A DNA stretch of 64,000 bases from Pseudomonas frederiksbergensis (GTDB lineage: Bacteria; Pseudomonadota; Gammaproteobacteria; Pseudomonadales; Pseudomonadaceae), in the NCBI RefSeq assembly GCF_035751725.1, contig NZ_CP142104.1, positions 3,100,001 to 3,164,000 of the forward strand. The letters run 5' to 3'. Below, in pieces: positions 45,810 to 54,600 of this stretch. The notes below the pieces were generated by a model, which did no database searches, was not told the DNA's origin, and worked only from the letters and a program-made list of their open reading frames with translations. The translations under genes and the position numbers were made by a program. Within the stretch, counting starts at the first letter, position 1, and every line of letters starts with the position of its first letter.

Positions 45810-47480
45810 TCAGGATCGCGGTTCCGACATCAGTCCCTTCACCAGGGAAATGCAGCCCAGCAGCAGCACAATGGCAAAGGGCAGCCCGGTAGAAACCGCC
45901 ATGGCCTGCAAGGCGATCAGCCCACCGCCCAACAACAGCGCGATGGCGATCACACCCTCGATGACTGCCCAGAAAACCCGTTGAGGAACGGGCGCATCGA
46001 CCTTGCCGCCGGCAGTGATGGTATCGATCACCAGCGATCCGGAGTCCGACGAAGTGATGAAGAAGACGATCACCAGCACGATGCCCAGCAACGATGAGAT
46101 TTCCTTGAGGGGCAGCGCTTCCAGCATCGCGAACAGCTTGAGTTCCAGCACCGCATCCTTGACCCCGCTCAATCCTTGCAAGGTGGCCTGGTCGATGGCC
46201 GTCCCGCCAAAGGTGGTCATCCAGAGCACCGACACCAGCGAGGGCACCAACAGGACAGAAATCAGGAACTCGCGGACAGTCCGGCCACGGCTGACCCGCG
46301 CAATGAACATGCCTACAAATGGCGACCAGCTGATCCACCAGGCCCAGTAGAACGCCGTCCAGCCCTGGGTGAACTCGGCGTCGGTACGACCGAAAGGGTT
46401 GGACAATGCAGGCAGGTATTCAACGTACGTCACCACGTTCTCGAAGAAGCCGGTAAGAATGGCCAGGGTGGGACCGACGACAATGATGAAGAGCAGCAAC
46501 AGGAGCGCCAGGCCCATGTTGATTTCGGAGAGCAGCTTGACGCCCTTCTCCAGCCCGGCCAGTACCGACCACAGGGCAATCAGCGTGATACCGATGATCA
46601 GTACCACCTTGCTGACGTTGGAGGATGGGATGCCGAACAGATGTTCAATCCCCGCCGCAGCCTGCTCGGCACCGATACCCAGCGAGGTCGCAAGCCCGAA
46701 CAGGGTGGCGAACACCGCCAGGATGTCGATGATGTGCCCTGGCCACCCCCAGACACGCTCCCCCAGCAACGGATAGAAAATCGAGCGAATCGACAGCGGC
46801 AACCCTTTGTTGAACGAGAACAGCGCCAAGGATAACGCTACGATCGCGTAGATAGCCCAGGGATGCAGTCCCCAGTGAAAAATCGTCGCAGCCATCGCCA
46901 GGTCCGCAGCGCCTTTCATGTCGCCCGCTGCGCCATCGAGGGGGGCCCAGTCCGTGCGTACCCCGCTAGGATCGAGCGTCACGCCCCCCATCGCAGCGGC
47001 GTAATGCGACATGGGCTCTGCCACGCCGTAGAACATGAGCCCGATCCCCATCCCGGCAGCGAACAACATGGAGAACCAACCCAGATAGGTATGATCCGGC
47101 GTGGCGTCGCGGCCGCCCAATCGCACCTTTCCCAGCGGTGAAACAATCAACGCCAGGCACAACAACACGAAAACATTGCCTGCGCTCATGAAGAACCAGG
47201 CCAGGTTTCGGGTCAACCAACCGCGCATAGCGCTGAAAAGCGGCTCGACTTCATTTTGGAGAGCCAGCGTCACGATGACGAACAACAGAACGGTGGCGGC
47301 GGAGATCAGAAAGACTTTGCCATGGATATCCAGGGAGAAAGAAAACTCCCCGCGGAAATTGTCCTGTCCGATGACATAGTCTGTTTCGATGAGATTTGCC
47401 TCGCCGCTGGGGGCTGGTATCCCCTCCGTACCGGGCGCCTGGGATTTTCCTGATAGATCGTCTACAGGATCTTTACCCAC
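45810..47480 (-). CDS. BCCT family betaine/choline/carnitine transporter
   Basis: 556 residues from GTG 47480, which follows AAGGAGG by 5 bases; the in-frame ATG at 47570 has no ribosome site. About 12 membrane segments and the family motifs GMGIGLMFYGVAEPMSHY and the aromatic betaine-box helix ending WAWWISWSPFVGMFIARVSRGRTVREF. A hydrophilic N-terminal tail (about 1-40) precedes the first segment. Imports a quaternary-ammonium compound, most often glycine betaine, carnitine or choline; the substrate is unknown. Confidence 0.9.
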   Translation of the reverse strand: MGKDPVDDLSGKSQAPGTEGIPAPSGEANLIETDYVIGQDNFRGEFSFSLDIHGKVFLISAATVLLFVIVTLALQNEVEPLFSAMRGWLTRNLAWFFMSAGNVFVLLCLALIVSPLGKVRLGGRDATPDHTYLGWFSMLFAAGMGIGLMFYGVAEPMSHYAAAMGGVTLDPSGVRTDWAPLDGAAGDMKGAADLAMAATIFHWGLHPWAIYAIVALSLALFSFNKGLPLSIRSIFYPLLGERVWGWPGHIIDILAVFATLFGLATSLGIGAEQAAAGIEHLFGIPSSNVSKVVLIIGITLIALWSVLAGLEKGVKLLSEINMGLALLLLLFIIVVGPTLAILTGFFENVVTYVEYLPALSNPFGRTDAEFTQGWTAFYWAWWISWSPFVGMFIARVSRGRTVREFLISVLLVPSLVSVLWMTTFGGTAIDQATLQGLSGVKDAVLELKLFAMLEALPLKEISSLLGIVLVIVFFITSSDSGSLVIDTITAGGKVDAPVPQRVFWAVIEGVIAIALLLGGGLIALQAMAVSTGLPFAIVLLLGCISLVKGLMSEPRS

Positions 47481-47658
47481 GTGAACCTCCTTTGATTTTG
47501 CAGCACGCACACGCGCGTGATGGTCTGAAAAGCCCCGCTGTTCAAAGTGAAAACGAGATGTAAGTGCCATAGCCTAACAAGTCTGGAGGCATGCCTGTGA
47601 CATCGACCGGCCATGACTGTTCCACAAACGGCCTCAGGTTGGCCTATAGCCAGGCAAA

Positions 47659-47695
47659 ACGAAGGGCGCCGGGACAGTGTCCGGGCGCCCTTCAT
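47659..47695 (-). terminator. hairpin after the TRAP binding-protein gene
   Basis: GAAGGGCGCCGGGA (47661-47674) pairs with TCCGGGCGCCCTTC (47680-47693) with one mismatch; the minus-strand tail reads CGTTTTG. Lies 30 bases after the dctP-type gene. Confidence 0.75.
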
Positions 47696-47722
47696 ATGGA
47701 CCGTCCGCAGGGTTGCTTCAAT

Positions 47723-48739
47723 TCACTGTGCACGCACCTTGCTGATTTCGTCGTACATCATCCTCACCAGTTCCCCATCCAACGATTTGGCAAACTTGTC
47801 GATCACCGGCTGCACGCGCTCGCGAAAGCGGTCTTTCTCGGCCGGGGTGATTTCGTTGATGGTCATCGCACCGGCCAGCGTGGCCTTGGCCTTGTCCATG
47901 CTTGTCGCGGTGACTTCGCGCTGGAACGCCTGCGCCTCGGCTGCGGCGGCGCGGATCATCACCTTTTCATCATCGTTGAGACGGTTCCAGGTTTTCTGGC
48001 TGATGATCAACGACTGCGGATTGAAGATGTGGCCGGTGACGGAAAGATACTTCTGTACCTCGTAGAACTTGTTGCCTTCAATCACCGTGAAAGGATTTTC
48101 CTGGCCGTCGATGGTGTGCTGCTCAAGGCCTGTGTAGACCTCGGGGAACGCCATCGGCACTGGGTTGGCGCCCAGGGCAGTGAAGGTTTCCAGGTAGATC
48201 GGCGATTGGATGACGCGCAGTTTCAAGCCCTGCAGGTCTTCGAGCTTGGTCACCGGGTGCTTGCTGTTGGTCAGGTGACGGAACCCCAGGTCCCAATAGC
48301 CCAGCCCTACCAACCCCTTGCTGTCCAGTTGCGCCGCCAGTTTCTGCCCGACCGGGCCATCGATGACCGCGTGCGCTTCCTCGACGTTGTTGAACAGGAA
48401 AGGGAAATCGAGCATGGCGTAATCCGGTGCCTGGGCGGCCAGGATGCCGGAGTTGAGCACGGTGATGTCCAAGGTCCCGCCCTGCAATGCCGACACCGTT
48501 TGCACGTCGCCGCCCAGGGTTCCGCCGGGGAACAGGCGGACCTTGATCTTGCCGCCGCTCTTTTCGCTGAGCAGGTCGGCGAACTTCTGCGCGCCCTGGC
48601 CCTGGGGATGTTCCTTGACGTTCTGGAATGCGAATCGCAAGGTTCGCTCGCGTATCTCATCCGCGTGGCTGGCTACGCCGGTCAGCAGCAATCCCGTCGC
48701 GCACGCCCCGGCCAGCAAGGTTTTCATCAGTTTTCCCAT
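47723..48739 (-). CDS. TRAP transporter substrate-binding protein (DctP)
   Basis: 338 residues. Signal peptide (about 1-26, ending SHA before DEIRE) and the DctP fold (TLRFAFQNVKEHPQGQGAQKFADLLSEKSGGKIKVRLFPGGTLG, in part), with the conserved Arg of the binding site (LKLRVIQSPIY). It carries a carboxylate ligand to the DctQM membrane subunits encoded upstream. GGAGAG precedes the ATG. Last gene of the operon, 52 bases after dctM. Confidence 0.9.
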   Translation of the reverse strand: MGKLMKTLLAGACATGLLLTGVASHADEIRERTLRFAFQNVKEHPQGQGAQKFADLLSEKSGGKIKVRLFPGGTLGGDVQTVSALQGGTLDITVLNSGILAAQAPDYAMLDFPFLFNNVEEAHAVIDGPVGQKLAAQLDSKGLVGLGYWDLGFRHLTNSKHPVTKLEDLQGLKLRVIQSPIYLETFTALGANPVPMAFPEVYTGLEQHTIDGQENPFTVIEGNKFYEVQKYLSVTGHIFNPQSLIISQKTWNRLNDDEKVMIRAAAAEAQAFQREVTATSMDKAKATLAGAMTINEITPAEKDRFRERVQPVIDKFAKSLDGELVRMMYDEISKVRAQ

Positions 48740-48791
48740 GTCACTCTCCGATCGTTATTGTTTTTAAAGGTCGAGCCAGCGAGCACCGCTG

Positions 48792-50072
48792 TCATCCGGT
48801 GAAGAATTTCAACGGTCCCATGACCAGTTGCGGAAACAGGACCAACAGCAACAGCACCACAAACTGCGCAATCATGAACGGCCAGACCCCGCGGACGATT
48901 TCCTCGAAGTCCAGCTTTGCCACTCCGCACACGACGTTGAGCACCGTGCCCACCGGGGGCGTGATCAGGCCGATGGCCGTGTTGATCAGGAACAACACGC
49001 CGAAGTACACGGGATCGATACCGGCCTGGATGACGGCCGGCATCAGCACCGGGGTGAGGATGAGAATGGTCGGGGTCATGTCCATGACCGTGCCCACCAG
49101 GATGATCAACGCCATCATCACCAGCAACAGGAGGGTCTGGTTATCCATGAACGGCGCCAGCAGGTCCGCCAGTTGGCCCGGCAGGTCGGCGATCGTCACC
49201 AGCCACGATGAAACCATGGCCGCCGCCACCAGCAGCATCACCACCGAGGTGGTCCTGGCCGAGGACAGGATCACTTCGTACAACTGACTGATCTTCATTT
49301 CCCGGTAGATCACCAGGGACACGAACAGCGAATAGACCGCCGCGACCACCGCCGCTTCCGTCGGGGTGAAGATGCCAAACTTCAGGCCCAGGATGATGAT
49401 CAAGGGCAGGCCCATCGCCCAGCTGCCGTCGAGCAGTGTGCGCATGACTTCGGCACGGGAACGCTTGGGCGCCGTCGCCACGTTCTCGCGCCGGGAGATC
49501 AGCCACCAGGCGATGGCCAGCCCGACACCCAGCATCACCCCAGGCACGATACCGGCCAGGAACAGCTTGGAAATCGACACACCGGAGGCCACGCCGAAGA
49601 CGATGAAGCCGATGCTGGGCGGAATCACTGGTGCAATGGTGCTGCCGGCGGCGATCAGCCCGGCCGAGCGCCCGCGGTTGTGTCCGGCCAGTACCATCAT
49701 CGGCACGAGCAACGCCGCCAAAGCCGCCGCATCGGCCACGGCCGAACCGGACAACGACGCCAGCAGGCACGAGGCGATGATCGCGACGTAACCCAGGCCG
49801 CCGCGCTTGTGTCCCACCAGCGCCATGGCAATGTTGACGATGCGCTTGGACAGGCCACCGACGTTCATGACCTCGCCGGCCAGCATGAAGAACGGCACGG
49901 CCATCAGCGGAAAGCTGTCGGCGCCATTAAGCAGGTTTTGCGCGATGATCTGTGCGTCGAACAGGTCCAGGTAGACCATCAACGCCACGCTGACCACCAG
50001 CAAGGCAAAGGCAATCGGGATGCCCAGCGCCATGCTGCCCATCAGCGAGCCGAGGAAAATAGCCAGCGTCAT
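48792..50072 (-). CDS. TRAP transporter large permease (DctM)
   Basis: 426 residues, about 12 membrane segments of the TRAP-TM large subunit (LMGSMALGIPIAFALLVVSV, FFMLAGEVMNVGGLSKRIVNIAMALVG, in part). Forms the sodium-coupled channel for the substrate. ATGA overlap with dctQ. Confidence 0.92.
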   Translation of the reverse strand: MTLAIFLGSLMGSMALGIPIAFALLVVSVALMVYLDLFDAQIIAQNLLNGADSFPLMAVPFFMLAGEVMNVGGLSKRIVNIAMALVGHKRGGLGYVAIIASCLLASLSGSAVADAAALAALLVPMMVLAGHNRGRSAGLIAAGSTIAPVIPPSIGFIVFGVASGVSISKLFLAGIVPGVMLGVGLAIAWWLISRRENVATAPKRSRAEVMRTLLDGSWAMGLPLIIILGLKFGIFTPTEAAVVAAVYSLFVSLVIYREMKISQLYEVILSSARTTSVVMLLVAAAMVSSWLVTIADLPGQLADLLAPFMDNQTLLLLVMMALIILVGTVMDMTPTILILTPVLMPAVIQAGIDPVYFGVLFLINTAIGLITPPVGTVLNVVCGVAKLDFEEIVRGVWPFMIAQFVVLLLLVLFPQLVMGPLKFFTG

Positions 50073-50623
50073 GGGCGCGTACTCTTGAGGGTGTCAGGGT
50101 TGAAGCTGGCGGCGTCGCTTTGCTCGACCAACAAAGGATCGTCATCGCGCAGCTTGCCGAACAACGCCAGGTACAATTCGTACAGCAGGATGGCCGTTGC
50201 GCTGACTCCGAACACCAGCCCCGCGGCGTAGAACAACGCCATCGACAGGCCGGACGCCGGCGCGACCACATTCAGGTTGATCACCGCCTGCTGCCAACTG
50301 CCGCTGACAATCAATCCGCAAATGTAGAGCATCAGCAAATGCCCGATGACCAGGCAGGCACGCTTGCCTGCTGGCGGCAAGCGCTTGACCAGGCTGTTCA
50401 TGCCCAGGTGCGCGCGGTCCTTGAGTGCCACCAGTGCACCGAGAAAGATCATCCAGACGAAGAACCAGCGCGACAGCTCCTCCGACACGCTGATGCCCGA
50501 GTTGAAGGCATAGCGCAGCACCACATTGCCGAACACCAGCACGATCATCGCGACCATGCACAGCACGATCAGCAGCTTGAGCAGCTTGAAATACAGATCG
50601 ACGACTTTTGTCATCTTGAACAC
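50069..50623 (-). CDS. TRAP transporter small permease (DctQ)
   Basis: 184 residues, four membrane segments. Conserved core SVSEELSRWFFVWMIFLGALVALKDRAHLGMN. First gene of the dctQ-dctM-dctP operon. Probably C4-dicarboxylate, sugar acid or related uptake; the actual ligand depends on DctP. Confidence 0.9.
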   Translation of the reverse strand: MFKMTKVVDLYFKLLKLLIVLCMVAMIVLVFGNVVLRYAFNSGISVSEELSRWFFVWMIFLGALVALKDRAHLGMNSLVKRLPPAGKRACLVIGHLLMLYICGLIVSGSWQQAVINLNVVAPASGLSMALFYAAGLVFGVSATAILLYELYLALFGKLRDDDPLLVEQSDAASFNPDTLKSTRP

Positions 50624-51113
50624 CTCACAGATTGATCCAGGCGCAGGCCTGCTGCCGGCGCGACAGGGCGGGCGCTATCGGGTCGCTGGAATATCCCGGA
50701 GGGCCCCGGATCTGAAGGTAGGTAATGAGGACGAGTTCTGTTGACGGGCACGCATGAGGGGATCCTCTGTTTTTATTATGGCCTCGCCTGGGCATGGCAA
50801 GGCTGGGTGACCGCTAAAATGTACTACCCAGTTAATTCGGTCAATAACCTTACGCGCCGGGATGCCCCGAACCGATCGAACTTGCGTGCGATTATCGGCC
50901 ACAACCCAGTGACACCTGCGGCCTGCCGACCCGATGGGAAGTTATTTGAAGGCGTTTTGTATCGCTGTGTATATGAGTAGCCCATTGATACGAATCCGCT
51001 GATCTTGCGCCTTTGCGGCACACACCCTCGATACACCTGCGCGTTTAACTGCACACACCGGACAGCAGCACACCGCTGCACTGGCCCACTCAATCAAGCG
51101 CAGGAGAAACACC
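50624..51113. other. non-coding divergent region
   Basis: 490 bases that hold the promoters of the TRAP operon (minus) and the repeat-protein gene (plus). I see no credible gene, hairpin or known operator. The plus-strand end carries CAGGAG (51102-51106 region) as ribosome site for the repeat-protein gene. Confidence 0.4.
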
Positions 51114-51566
51114 ATGTTCAATTTCTCGAAACTCTCGTCCCTGGCAATCGCCCTCACCTTGGTTGGCGGCGCCACGCTGTCGAACATCGCCGCGGCCGAC
51201 AGCGCATCGTCGTCTTATGACCAGGCTGCACATCAACTGGCTGAAGGTGGCTCCGATCGCCTGATCCAGAATCGCGTGGCTGAAGGCGGCTCCGATCGCT
51301 TGATCCAGAATCGCGTGGCTGAAGGCGGCTCCGATCGCCTGATCCAGAATCGTGTGGCTGAAGGCGGCTCCGATCGCCTGATCCAGAATCGCGTGGCTGA
51401 AGGCGGCTCCGATCGCCTGATCCAGAATCGTGTGGCTGAAGGCGGCTCCGATCGCTTGATCCAGAATCGCGTGGCTGAAGGCGGCTCCGATCGCCTGATC
51501 CAGAATCGCGTGGCTGAAGGCGGAGCTGATCGGTTACAGGAGCTGCGCGAACGCAGCACTGTGTGA
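51114..51566 (+). CDS. exported protein made of seven 13-residue tandem repeats
   Basis: 150 residues. Signal peptide 1-28 ending in AAA before DSASS. After a short spacer (SSYDQAAHQL) come seven copies of AEGGSDRLIQNRV, then a diverged eighth unit (AEGGADRLQELRERSTV). Each copy is 39 bases (51240-51512) and nearly identical in DNA, including synonymous positions, so copies were recently homogenised or expanded. Each unit has one negative patch (AE/SD) and two basic residues (R, R) in regular spacing. No cysteine, no membrane segment. I recall similar short repeat proteins in pseudomonads, sometimes annotated as phage-infection or heme-related, without firm evidence. Monocistronic, with a terminator behind. 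Confidence 0.8.
   Translation: MFNFSKLSSLAIALTLVGGATLSNIAAADSASSSYDQAAHQLAEGGSDRLIQNRVAEGGSDRLIQNRVAEGGSDRLIQNRVAEGGSDRLIQNRVAEGGSDRLIQNRVAEGGSDRLIQNRVAEGGSDRLIQNRVAEGGADRLQELRERSTV
51240..51512 (+). repeat. seven direct repeats of 39 bp within the repeat-protein gene
   Basis: Units start at 51240, 51279, 51318, 51357, 51396, 51435 and 51474. Differences among them are few and mostly synonymous (for example CGCCTG or CGCTTG for Arg-Leu, CGCGTG or CGTGTG for Arg-Val), which is what slippage or gene conversion would leave. Confidence 0.9.
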
Positions 51567-51574
51567 TAGCGGTG

Positions 51575-51608
51575 CTTGTGGCGAGGGGATTTATCCTCTC
51601 GCCACAAG
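51575..51608. repeat. REP palindrome after the repeat-protein gene
   Basis: CTTGTGGCGAGGGGA / TCCTCTCGCCACAAG with a short loop; same type as at 39219 and 57370. Confidence 0.8.
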
Positions 51609-51647
51609 AACACACTCTTCGATGCCCGATCTGAAAACATCGCCCAT

Positions 51648-51684
51648 AAAAAAAACCCGCATCTCTCAATGCGGGGTTTTTCTT
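51648..51684. terminator. two-way terminator between the repeat-protein gene and gdhB
   Basis: AAAACCCGCAT (about 51653-51663) / ATGCGGGGTTTT (about 51669-51680) with A and T runs on both sides; it serves both converging genes. Confidence 0.88.
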
Positions 51685-51695
51685 TCAACGGTGGA

Positions 51696-54600
51696 TCAGT
51701 TGGCCGTGACGACCGCCTGACCACTCAGTGCCAGGTCCAGCAGCTCGCGGTTGGCAACCGCGTACATGGCGTAGTCAGTGCCACTGGCGGCACGGATGTC
51801 CACCAGCATGGCGCGCCAGCGCTCGACCATTTCGTGATGCTGCTCAAGCCACAGCGCCAGGCGGGTTTCGACGTCCTGGGTCGCGTCGCCGTCCTGCAGG
51901 ACCGAGATAGTGATCGCCCGTTGCTGCCAGTCGATGTCATCGCGGAAGGCTTCACGGGCCAGGGCCTGCCAGTTGTTTTCCACTGGCAGTGCGCTGATCT
52001 GTTGCAGGTACCAGGTGATGTCCAGGGCGCTGCCCACGGCGAAGTAAGCCTTGGCCACATCGGCGGCGTTCTGGCCGGTAACGTCGGCAGCCTCGATGAT
52101 TGGCAACAAGGTGTACAGATGCGAGGTGCCGGCAACCATGCGTGCCAGCAACTCCGGCACGCCAGCGGCCACGTAGGCCTGGTAGCGGGTCTGCCAGCCT
52201 TCACGGGTCGGGCCTTCCAGCAATTCGTCGAGCTTGAGACCCAACGCCGCCAGGTGCGGACCGAAGTGAGCGACGTCACGGGCAGCGTTCTGCTCGTTGC
52301 GGCGGCTGCGCAGGAACCAGCGCGTGGCGCGACGGCCCAGGCGCATCAGCTCGTCCATCAGCTCCAGTTGCACGTCGGCCGAGACCTGGTGGTCCAAGGC
52401 TTCGATCTGACGGAACCAATGCGGGAGATGGAAGATGTCCCGAACGATCACATAGGCACCGGCCACGTTCGCCGGGCTCATGCCTGTCGACTCTTTCAAC
52501 CGTTGGACGAAGGTAATGCCCATGTGGTTGACCAGGTCGTTGGCGATCTGGGTGCTGACGATCTCGCGTTTCAGGCGATGGCGACGCATGGCTTCGGAGA
52601 ACTTGCTCACCAGGGTCGGTGGGAATGCGGTCTCCATGTCACGGGTCAGGTAATCGTCGTCCGGCACCAAGGAATTGAGCAGCGATTCCTTGAGGTCGAT
52701 CTTGCTGTAGGAGATCAGCACCGACAGCTCGGCACGGGTCAGGCCGTGGCCCGCCGCGACACGTTCGGCCAGCTGTTCTTCGGTCGGCAGGAACTCGATG
52801 GCGCGGTCCAGCTTGCCACGGGCTTCCAGGTCGTTCATCAGGCGCTTGTATTCGGCGATCCGCACGAAGGCGCGACGGGCCGCCAGGGACAAGGCCTGGG
52901 TCTGCTTATAGTTGTTGCCCAACACCAGGCCACCGACTTCGTCGGTCATGCTCGCCAGCAACTGGTTGCGCTGCTTGTCGGTCATGTCGCCGGCCTGCAC
53001 CACTTCGTTGAGCAGGATCTTGATGTTCACTTCATGGTCGGAGCAGTCCACGCCACCGGCGTTGTCGATGAAGTCGGTGTTGGTGGCGCCGCCATGCAGG
53101 CCGAACTCGACGCGACCCAGTTGGGTCATGCCCAGGTTACCGCCCTCGCCCACGACTTTGCAGCGCAGTTCGTTGCCGTTCACGCGCAGCGCATCGTTGG
53201 CCTTGTCGCCGACATCGGCGTGGCTTTCGGTGCTCGCCTTAACGTAGGTACCGATACCGCCGTTCCACAACAGGTCTACCGGTGCCTTGAGCAAGGCGTT
53301 CAGCAGTTCGGTCGGGGTCAGCTTGTCAGCCTTGATGTCGAAGCGCTCTTTCATCTGCGGCGAAATCGCGATGCTCTTCGCGCTGCGCGAGAAGATACCG
53401 CCGCCTTCGGACATGATGCTGGCGTCGTAGTCGGTCCAGGCCGAACGCGGCAGGTCGAACAGGCGCTTGCGCTCGGCGAAGCTGCTGGCCGGCTCCGGGT
53501 TCGGGTCGACGAAGATGTGCAAGTGGTTGAAGGCCGCGACCAGTTGCAGCTTGTCGGACATCAACAAGCCGTTGCCGAACACGTCGCCTGCCATGTCGCC
53601 AACGCCCACCACGGTGATGCTGTCTTGCTGGACGTTGATGCCGCGCTCGCGGAAGTGGCGCTGCACGCCGACCCACGCGCCCTTGGCGGTGATGCCCATT
53701 TTCTTGTGGTCGTAGCCGGCCGAGCCGCCGGAGGCGAACGCATCGCCCAGCCAGAAGCCGTAGTCGATGGCGATACCGTTGGCGATGTCGGAGAAGGTCG
53801 CAGTGCCCTTGTCCGCCGCGACCACCAGGTACGGGTCATCGTCGTCATGACGCACGACGTTGGCCGGCGGTACCAGCGCGCCGTCCTTCAGGTTGTCGGT
53901 GATGTCCAACAGGCCCGAAATGAAGATGCGGTAGCAGGCGATGCCCTCGGCCGCGATCTCGTCCCGGCTGCCGCCCAACGGCAGGCGACGTGGCAGGAAA
54001 CCGCCCTTGGCGCCCACCGGCACGATTACCGAGTTCTTCACCTGCTGGGCTTTTACCAGGCCCAGCACTTCGGTGCGGTAGTCTTCTTCACGATCGGACC
54101 AGCGCAGGCCGCCACGGGCAACGTTGCCGAAGCGCAGGTGCACGCCTTCGACCCGTGGCGAGTAGACGAAGATTTCGAATTTCGGCACCGGCTTCGGCAG
54201 TTCCGGAATCAGGTGCGGGTTGAACTTGAAGCTGAAGTAGGACTTGTTCTGGCCGTTGGCGTCGGTCTGGTAGAAGTTGGTCCGCAGGGTCGCCTTGATC
54301 AGGTCAAGGTAGCGACGCAGGATGCGGTCTTCGTTGAGCACCTGGACGTCATCCAGGGCCGACAGGATCGCCTGCTCCAGACGCAGCTGTTTGTCTTCCA
54401 GGTCGTCGCCGGTCAACTTGCGCGCCAGGTAGAAGCGGGTCTTGAACAACCGGGTCAACTCGCGTGCGATGTCGGTGTGGTTGTTCAGGGTGCTGGCGAT
54501 ATAGCCGAGGTCGAAGCCCAGGCGGATCTGCTTCAGGTAACGGGCGTAGGCACGCAGCAACGCCACGTCGCGCCACGGCAGGCCGGCGGTCAGCACCAGG

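Noticed and set aside
51240..51512. Direct repeats considered as a CRISPR array
   Set aside because: The units are contiguous, in frame and coding, with no spacers.
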